From contig JAUHXW010000043.1 of the NCBI GenBank assembly GCA_030426705.1, forward strand, positions 1 through 13,838: a stretch of DNA of 13,838 bases, given 5' to 3'. The notes beneath the pieces were generated by a model that saw only the letters and a list, made by a program, of their open reading frames with translations, did not search any database and had not been told where the DNA came from. How positions within the stretch are numbered: the first letter of the stretch is position 1; each line of letters opens with the position of its first letter. Below, one piece after another: positions 5,665-11,658 of this stretch. The translations under genes were made by a program, and so were the position numbers. This stretch comes from Gammaproteobacteria bacterium (GTDB lineage: Bacteria; Pseudomonadota; Gammaproteobacteria; Xanthomonadales; Marinicellaceae).

Positions 5665-7953
5665 TTAATCCAGAACTGTTACAAACACCGTTGCAGTAGA
5701 TTCTTCTACACCGTCAGTAATGGTATAAGTAAAGGATGTGGTTCCACACCAGCCTACGGGTGGTACATAGGTCATGGTGCCATCGGCATTGATGTCAATT
5801 ATTTCACCCAAAAGGCCTTCGGTATTGACCGAAACCAATGTCAGCACATCACCATCAGGGTCGGTGTCATTGCTTATGACATTAAATGTTTTTTCAAAAC
5901 CTAATGGTGTTGCATAAGCATCATTAACCGCAACAGGACTGCCATTGGGGTCGCTAACATTGATGGTTATGTTGGCCGTATCGGTGGCTCCGTCTGCGTC
6001 TGAAATGGTGTAAGTTAAAGTTTCTACACCAACAAAACCCATATTGGCTGTGTAACTAAAATCGCCATCAGCGGTAAAAGTGAATGTGCCATTTGATGCC
6101 GAGGTGATTTCCAGTACAGTTAATTCACTTTGATTACCATCTGGATCGGTATCATTGGCTATCAAGTTCAGGTTTAATGTGTCTTGACCAAAGACATTGC
6201 CATTGTCATCAACAGCAACTGGAGCAGCGTTGGCAACTGTGATAGTCACTGTGGCAGTATCCGTTCCACCTTCGCCATCAGAAATGGTGTATGTGAAAGT
6301 GTCGGTGCCAACAAAATCTGTATTGGGTGTGTATGTTATGGCAGTACCATTATTGACCACAGTTCCGTTACTGGCAGCTGTGGTGGACTCAATCACCAAT
6401 GGATCGCCTTCTTCATCACTGTCATTGGCCAAAACATCAATTGCCATACCGGCTGAATTGCGGTTGACATTGATGGCATCATCATTAGCAACTGGTGCTG
6501 CGTTTAAAAATACTATGTCTCCCAAAGTGGTATTGGTTTCAACTTCCTGGTACTTATAAACATCTACAGTGCGTTTATGTTGAGCTGGGTTTCTCAATGC
6601 GCGATTGATCCAGGCAGCAGGAGCATCGACTTTGCGTTTAACCCATTTCATAGGCACATCTTCATCAGCAATTTCGACATCAACGTATTCATTCTCAACA
6701 GTCAGGAAAGTGATTTCAACACGGCGGTTTTTTGCTTTGTCTGGACCATCATTGTCATAAGCAGGCTGGGATTCGCCCATGCCATTGGTCAATATCACTT
6801 CAGGATCGATACCATGTTCGATGAAAAATGCTTTGGCGCTTTGCGCACGGCGTTTAGAAAGATCCAAATTGTAGCTTTCTGAAGCAATGTCACAAGTATG
6901 ACCCACAATGTTGATGCTACTGGCTAATTCAGTGGCTTTGATTTGGTCCACCAATGACTTAAGTTCAGCTGCTGCATCAGATCTGATTTCGGATTCATCC
7001 AGATCGAAAAATGCCATAGAAGACAAATCTACCTGGTTTTGTACCAACTGTCTTTTTTCCTGTTTCAGTTGGTCCAAAAGTTCCTGGTCAATAACCTGAA
7101 CTTCTTCATCAACTTTGGTGGGTTTGTAAGATTGGCCAAAATCATAACGGTACATTAAATTGGCACGGGTGTCGGATTTATCAATTTCAAAATCACCCGA
7201 TTTTTCCACTTGTTCCAACGACAAAGCTAAACTGTGTCCTGTGTCTTTAAAGTATTTTTCCAGACGAACAGAACCGGTAAATTGATCCGAATCAAAGTCG
7301 CCTTGCTCATAATCAAGACCACCGGTTAATCGAACCAAAGAATTCTCAAAGTATTTACCAATGCGGCCACCTAAACCCCAATCATAAGGGTGTTCATAAT
7401 TACGAATGATGGTTTCCACGGTTTGTTCCTGGACAAAATCACGGCCATCGAGTTGGCCAAAAATATCAGAAACCACTGTGTTTGAAGTTTGGCTCGCCAA
7501 TCGAGAACCGGAAATGGCTGAGCTGAGGTTAACATTCCAGAATTTATTCTGAGCTTCTGAACCAAAACCAACGGTGAATTTGCGATCATCAAAGGTGTTT
7601 TGATCAACTGCCGCAAAATACTTCCAAATACGGATGTTGTCTTCATTATTTATCAGGTCACCTTTTTCATTGGCACCAGAAATTCTGTGGTAGTCAAGTT
7701 TCAAACCTCCAGCACCGTCTGACAGCCAGATTTCTCCCATCCAGTTGCTGTCCCAGTCGGTGTTAAAGGATTTCAGAAACTCACCGATGATTTCTCCTTC
7801 ATTGTCGACACCAATTCCCAATCTGGTATCGTCACCAGAGTAAGCAAAATTAATTTGGTCTTCTGACCCCGAAACAGTTGTGTTTTCTTGCGCACCAGCT
7901 GTGAAGACTGACAGCATAGAAGCCATCACCCATGTGATCCTGTGGTTTATCAT
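5665..7953 (-). CDS. Outer-membrane OmpA-family protein with three C-terminal Ig/cadherin-like repeats
   Basis: A 762-aa envelope protein. A signal peptide covers about residues 1-21, with cleavage near TAGA/QE. Residues about 25-275 alternate polar and aromatic residues as in a beta-barrel (for example RIGKYFENSLVRLTGGLDY). A helical linker rich in Q, E and K follows (about 283-308). An OmpA C-terminal peptidoglycan-binding domain (about 310-418) contains SSINIVGHTCD, LSKRRAQSAKAFF and AKNRRVEITF. Three tandem repeats of about 92 residues (from 484, 575 and 671) have the VLANDSDEEGDP / FTYTISDGEGG pattern of bacterial Ig/cadherin-like domains with calcium-type acidic turns. The start has a good AAGGGGC ribosome site about 7 nt upstream. 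OmpA-family proteins usually tie the outer membrane to the cell wall. Adhesive repeats placed after the periplasmic anchor are unusual and their location is unclear. No clear promoter is seen upstream. Confidence 0.88.
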   Translation of the reverse strand: MINHRITWVMASMLSVFTAGAQENTTVSGSEDQINFAYSGDDTRLGIGVDNEGEIIGEFLKSFNTDWDSNWMGEIWLSDGAGGLKLDYHRISGANEKGDLINNEDNIRIWKYFAAVDQNTFDDRKFTVGFGSEAQNKFWNVNLSSAISGSRLASQTSNTVVSDIFGQLDGRDFVQEQTVETIIRNYEHPYDWGLGGRIGKYFENSLVRLTGGLDYEQGDFDSDQFTGSVRLEKYFKDTGHSLALSLEQVEKSGDFEIDKSDTRANLMYRYDFGQSYKPTKVDEEVQVIDQELLDQLKQEKRQLVQNQVDLSSMAFFDLDESEIRSDAAAELKSLVDQIKATELASSINIVGHTCDIASESYNLDLSKRRAQSAKAFFIEHGIDPEVILTNGMGESQPAYDNDGPDKAKNRRVEITFLTVENEYVDVEIADEDVPMKWVKRKVDAPAAWINRALRNPAQHKRTVDVYKYQEVETNTTLGDIVFLNAAPVANDDAINVNRNSAGMAIDVLANDSDEEGDPLVIESTTAASNGTVVNNGTAITYTPNTDFVGTDTFTYTISDGEGGTDTATVTITVANAAPVAVDDNGNVFGQDTLNLNLIANDTDPDGNQSELTVLEITSASNGTFTFTADGDFSYTANMGFVGVETLTYTISDADGATDTANITINVSDPNGSPVAVNDAYATPLGFEKTFNVISNDTDPDGDVLTLVSVNTEGLLGEIIDINADGTMTYVPPVGWCGTTSFTYTITDGVEESTATVFVTVLD

Positions 7954-8071
7954 ATTTGCCCCTTGAAGCTGAATAATTGAGATTAAATTATGCGTATTTT
8001 AACAACGGATGGATACCAAAGTAACGAAAATTGATATTTTCTACAATTATTTTCAAATCTTTCAGAGCCTG
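7954..8071. other. Short intergenic region, no clear signals
   Basis: This AT-rich gap of 118 nt separates the DUF3379 stop from the OmpA-like gene. Only the AAGGGGC ribosome site at its left end is convincing. Weak -10-like hexamers (TAAAAT, CATAAT) occur without matching -35 elements. No terminator with a T-run follows the DUF3379 gene, so read-through from the sigma operon into the OmpA-like gene is possible. Confidence 0.4.
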
Positions 8072-8767
8072 TTAAAGCAGCGGCTTTAATGTGCTTTTGA
8101 GCGTGTCTTCAATTTGAGCAGTGCTTTCATGTGGACGGGCAATGATGGCGGCTGAACCTTGCTCAAGCGCCACAATCCTGCCTGTGAAGCCATCCATTTG
8201 CATGTCTATGGCTTCTTCCACAGGAGAATTGGGCATGTACAGTACAGTGATGGGCTGATTCAGTTCATTCATGAATACCATGCGAGCCCCTTTGCCATCC
8301 AAGGTGGGACACAACTTCATGAAATGAACCTGCCCCAAGTCGCCATCAATGGTGGTGTTGATGCTGGCAAACAGCGGTTCAAGCTCAGCATGTGGAATTT
8401 CATTATCTGACATATAAACAGTTGGTTCCATCAATAAGGCTTCATGGATAAAATTTTCCAAATCAGATTGTTGGTTGTTTGAAAGCAGAAATAACCCGGC
8501 ACCAAACAGCAAAAACAGTGACGCGGCAGCGGCAAAAAAGTAATTTTTTCGAGTTTGCTGTTTAATTTGAGTTTGCTTGAAGCGGATGTGCTCTATTTCA
8601 ATTTTAGGCACAGGTATATTCAAAGCATCCTCAATAAGCCGTTCTTTTTTCATGGCTTGCTCATAGGCATGACCACAGCGCGCATCGTTCTTAATGGCTT
8701 TTAAAAATTCAGGATTCTTCGAATACGGATCTGCTTGTAAAATGTTGATAAATTCAAAATAATTCAT
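8072..8767 (-). CDS. DUF3379-like membrane protein, probable anti-sigma factor
   Basis: A 231-aa protein with a cytoplasmic N-terminal part (about 1-75), one membrane helix (about 76-96, FFAAAASLFLLFGAGLFLL) and a periplasmic C-terminal part. The N-terminal layout, with ADPYSKNPEFLKAI, a CGHAYE motif at C31 and DALNIPVP, resembles the DUF3379 family, which is typically encoded after RpoE-like ECF sigma genes. Its ATG at 8767 overlaps the sigma gene stop by 4 nt (ATGA), implying tight translational coupling. The arrangement supports a role in holding the sigma factor at the membrane until a signal releases it. The zinc-binding HxxxCxxC motif of the ZAS class is not present. The periplasmic domain (LYMPNSP, MQMDGFTGRIVALEQGS) has no function I can name. 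Assignment to DUF3379 is from memory of the family pattern. Confidence 0.75.
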   Translation of the reverse strand: MNYFEFINILQADPYSKNPEFLKAIKNDARCGHAYEQAMKKERLIEDALNIPVPKIEIEHIRFKQTQIKQQTRKNYFFAAAASLFLLFGAGLFLLSNNQQSDLENFIHEALLMEPTVYMSDNEIPHAELEPLFASINTTIDGDLGQVHFMKLCPTLDGKGARMVFMNELNQPITVLYMPNSPVEEAIDMQMDGFTGRIVALEQGSAAIIARPHESTAQIEDTLKSTLKPLL

Positions 8768-9279
8768 GATTTGTTACCTACTTTACTTTCCCTGTTCATG
8801 TGTGCAGTGAGTTGCTTTCTGGCACGGAATAATTGGGTCATCACTGCGCCTTGACTGATGTTTAACTGTTCTGCGATTTCATCACAACTGAAACCACCAA
8901 TGACCTGTAGCATCAAAGGTTCTGCATACTTTGCATCAAGATTCATCATGGCCTGTCTGGTGAGTTTAATGTCCATGATTTCATCCGGGCTTTGTTGTCT
9001 TTGGTCTTCAATGTCATAGGTCATGTCATCTATGCTGTTGGTGACGGGTCTTTTCTTCTCAAACTGGCGTGCAAATTCCCGGCGCAAAATGGTAAAAATC
9101 CAACTCTTGGCTGCTTTTTCATCCTTAAGTGAATCAATGGCGCGCCAGGCACGCAAATAAGCTTCTTGGACCAGATCTTTGGCCGTGTGTTCGTCTTTAC
9201 CTAACCAAAACGCAAACCGATAGAGGTCTTCGTAGTAGATACCCAGTAATGCGTCAAATTTGCGTTCTTTAATGCTCAT
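8764..9279 (-). CDS. ECF RNA polymerase sigma factor (RpoE-like)
   Basis: A 171-aa sigma factor. Region 2 (about 10-78) includes DLYRFAFWLGKDEHTAKDLVQEAYLRAW and SWIFTILRREFARQF. A short linker (about 80-108) follows. Region 4 (about 110-162) has MLQVIGGFSCDEIAEQLNISQGAVMTQLFRARKQL, a normal helix-turn-helix. The start is the ATG at 9279, only weakly supported by a GAG just upstream, but the sigma domain begins there. The gene overlaps the DUF3379 gene by 4 nt and lies divergent from the oligopeptidase gene, with 127 nt between them. Such pairs generally respond to envelope or oxidative stress. The target regulon cannot be derived here, and I could not find a well-placed ECF-type autoregulatory promoter in the gap. 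Confidence 0.92.
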   Translation of the reverse strand: MSIKERKFDALLGIYYEDLYRFAFWLGKDEHTAKDLVQEAYLRAWRAIDSLKDEKAAKSWIFTILRREFARQFEKKRPVTNSIDDMTYDIEDQRQQSPDEIMDIKLTRQAMMNLDAKYAEPLMLQVIGGFSCDEIAEQLNISQGAVMTQLFRARKQLTAHMNRESKVGNKS

Positions 9280-9368
9280 GCTCGAAAAGACCCTAGTTTT
9301 CCAAATACATTACAAAAAATCATTACTTTAGTCATGTTTTTTTCGAAACAGTTATTGGAACAGTGGTT

Positions 9369-9400
9369 TTATAGTAAGCTATCTCGGTTTTAAATTGAGG
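9369..9400 (+). promoter_or_regulatory. Possible -10 element and ribosome site of the oligopeptidase gene
   Basis: A TATAGT hexamer at 9370-9375 lies 31 nt before the ATG, giving a start of transcription near 9382. No convincing -35 hexamer sits 16-18 nt upstream. GAGG at 9397-9400 is 6 nt before the ATG and decides the translation start. Confidence 0.35.
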
Positions 9401-9406
9401 TTATAT

Positions 9407-11593
9407 ATGAAAAACCTGTTATGCGGCGTGCTATTGATGTTGCTGATGGCATGTCAAAATCAATCTCAGGAGCAAGCTGTTACTGAAGTAGTTGACACTG
9501 AAAAAGAACAAGCAGAAATGACTGAACAAACCATGACTAAAAACTTACCACCTAAAGCTGAAAAAAGAGCTCATGTCTTCAAGGAACATGGCATGGACCG
9601 TATTGATAATTACCATTGGCTCAGAGATGACACCCGCTCTGATGCTGATGTTTTGGCTTACCTCAATGCAGAAAATGATTATTTGGAAAAAACCATGGCG
9701 GAGCACAATGCGTTTACTGACCGTCTTTACCATGAAATCATCAATCGCATTGTACAAAATGATGAATCAGTTCCTTATAAACTGGGTGAATATTGGTATT
9801 ACCGCAAATACAACGAAGGCGAGGAATATCCGGTTTACGTGCGTAAAGAGGGTTCCCTAGAAGCTGATGAGGAGGTTTTGATTGATGTCAATGAACTGGC
9901 TAAAGGCCACAGCTATTATGCATCAAACAGCCAAAGTATCAGTCATGACCATAACATTTATGCCTTTTCTGAAGATACCGTTAGTCGGAGGCAATATGAC
10001 ATTCGATTCAAAAATTTGACCACCGGCGAGTTTTTGCCTGATGTGATTAAAAACACCACTGGCTCCATTGCATGGGCGAAAGACAACAAAACAGTCTACT
10101 ATACCCGTAAACACCCAACCACTTTATTGCCTTATCAGGTTTTCAGGCATGAATTAGGCACACCAGTTGAAAATGATGTGCTGGTTTATGAGGAAAAAGA
10201 CAACACGTTTTACACCGCCTGTTACACCTCACGTTCAAAAGATTACATCATGATTTACACGGGTGCGACCACTTTGACTGAAATATTTTATCTGGATGCC
10301 AATGATCCCACTGGAGAGTTTCAATCAGTTTTACCCAGAGAGCCTAAACACGAATACAGCGTTGAAGACCTTAATGGTGAATGGATCATCAAAACCAATT
10401 GGAACGCTTTGAATTCAAGGGTAATGAAAGCGCCTATTGGCGAATCCAACGATAAATCAAAATGGCAGGAAATCATTCCTCATGATGATGAGACCCTGAT
10501 TTATGACGTGGAAACATTTAAAGATTGGTTGGTGGTCGAACAGCGCAAAGATGGAATCAGACACATTAAAGCCATGAATTGGGAAACGGGCGAATCCAAA
10601 TTGATTCAATCTGATGAAGCCACTTACACCATGCGTGTTGCCTACAACCCGGAACAAAACCAGAACACCATGCGGTACACCTATGATTCTTTGACTCAAT
10701 TAGGTAGCGACTGGGAAATAGACTTGAACACTGATGAAAAGAAATTACTCAAGCAGGATAAAATCAATGGCGAATATAAACCTGAAGATTACCAGTCTCA
10801 ACGCCTGGAAATTACAGCACGTGATGGTGCCAAAGTACCCGTATCCATGGTTTACAAAAAAGGTTTGGGTGAATTGAACCAAAGACCCATTTTGATTTAT
10901 GCCTACGGCTCTTATGGCTCATCAATTGATCCCAGCTTCTCATTAAGCCGACTGTCTTTACTGGATCGTGGCTTTATTTATGCCATCCCACATATTAGAG
11001 GCTCACAGGCCAAAGGCCGTCAATGGTATGAAGACGGAAAAATGTTCAATAAAATCAATACTTTCAATGATTACATCGATACCACCAAGGCTTTATTGGC
11101 TGAAGATTACGGTGATGCGAATCGTGTTTATGCCTGGGGCGGTAGTGCTGGTGGATTGTTGATGGGTGCAGTGGCCAATATGGCAGGTGACTTGTACCAC
11201 GGCATGATTGCTGATGTACCTTTTGTTGATGTCATTACTACCATGTTGGATGAAGGTATACCATTAACCACAGGCGAATTTGATGAGTGGGGTAATCCAA
11301 AAAACAAGGATTCATACGAATATATGCTGTCTTATTCACCATACGACCAGGTCAAGGCTCAAGATTATCCCAATTTACTCATAACCACCGGTTTACATGA
11401 TTCGCAGGTTCAATATTGGGAACCAGCCAAATGGGCCGCTAAATTACGCGAATTGAAAACTGATGATAATTTATTGTTACTCAGAACCAATATGGAAACC
11501 GGTCATGGCGGGGCTTCTGGTCGTTTTGCCTATTACAAGGAAACCGCTCAGGATTATATGTTTCTGTTTAAATTGGCTGGCATCAAAGAGTAA
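9407..11593 (+). CDS. ptrB: Oligopeptidase B (protease II, S9A family), lipoprotein form
   Basis: A 728-aa serine peptidase of the prolyl oligopeptidase family that cleaves short peptides after Arg or Lys. The oligopeptidase B signature is strong: HGMDRIDNYHWLRDDTRSD near the start, then a beta-propeller region (about 100-430) and an alpha/beta-hydrolase domain (about 470-725). The catalytic triad is intact: S580 in GGSAGG, D665 in GLHDSQVQYW and H700 in TGHGG. The PFVDVITTMLDEGIPLT and EWGNPKNKDSYEYM segments are typical of PtrB. Unlike the usual leaderless enzyme, it starts with a lipoprotein signal (MKNLL to LLMAC, lipidated C16) and an acidic, Gln-rich spacer. I chose the ATG at 9407 because of GAGG 6 nt upstream, rather than a TTG at 9395. 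It probably acts on peptides in the periplasm while anchored to a membrane. It is a single-gene unit, convergent with the next gene. Confidence 0.93.
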   Translation: MKNLLCGVLLMLLMACQNQSQEQAVTEVVDTEKEQAEMTEQTMTKNLPPKAEKRAHVFKEHGMDRIDNYHWLRDDTRSDADVLAYLNAENDYLEKTMAEHNAFTDRLYHEIINRIVQNDESVPYKLGEYWYYRKYNEGEEYPVYVRKEGSLEADEEVLIDVNELAKGHSYYASNSQSISHDHNIYAFSEDTVSRRQYDIRFKNLTTGEFLPDVIKNTTGSIAWAKDNKTVYYTRKHPTTLLPYQVFRHELGTPVENDVLVYEEKDNTFYTACYTSRSKDYIMIYTGATTLTEIFYLDANDPTGEFQSVLPREPKHEYSVEDLNGEWIIKTNWNALNSRVMKAPIGESNDKSKWQEIIPHDDETLIYDVETFKDWLVVEQRKDGIRHIKAMNWETGESKLIQSDEATYTMRVAYNPEQNQNTMRYTYDSLTQLGSDWEIDLNTDEKKLLKQDKINGEYKPEDYQSQRLEITARDGAKVPVSMVYKKGLGELNQRPILIYAYGSYGSSIDPSFSLSRLSLLDRGFIYAIPHIRGSQAKGRQWYEDGKMFNKINTFNDYIDTTKALLAEDYGDANRVYAWGGSAGGLLMGAVANMAGDLYHGMIADVPFVDVITTMLDEGIPLTTGEFDEWGNPKNKDSYEYMLSYSPYDQVKAQDYPNLLITTGLHDSQVQYWEPAKWAAKLRELKTDDNLLLLRTNMETGHGGASGRFAYYKETAQDYMFLFKLAGIKE

Positions 11594-11613
11594 GGAAAGA
11601 TATAAACACAAAG

Positions 11614-11648
11614 ACTGAGCACCATTGAATGTATCCAGGGTGCTCAGT
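11614..11648. terminator. Hairpin between convergent genes, likely bidirectional terminator
   Basis: A perfect 10-bp stem (11614-11623 with 11639-11648, ACTGAGCACC/GGTGCTCAGT) has a 15-nt loop. It sits 21 nt after the oligopeptidase stop and 11 nt after the stop of the minus-strand gene. The flank on the minus side is T-rich (CTTTGTGTTTATATCTTT), while the plus-side flank has only a short T-rich stretch, so termination should be stronger for the minus-strand gene. Confidence 0.6.
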
Positions 11649-11658
11649 TGTTCGAGTA

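Noticed and set aside
6197..6559. Plus-strand 120-codon frame opposite the OmpA-like gene
   Set aside because: It lies entirely opposite the Ig/cadherin-like repeats of a clear gene and has no recognisable domain or ribosome site.
8072..8089. TTAAAGC/GCTTTAA inverted repeat at the end of the DUF3379 gene as a terminator
   Set aside because: The stem is weak and AT-rich, and no T-run follows it on the minus strand.
9288..9314. TGTAATG-N16-GTCT as an ECF-type promoter for the sigma gene
   Set aside because: The implied transcription start would be only a few bases before the ATG at 9279, so the placement is poor and the motif is probably chance.
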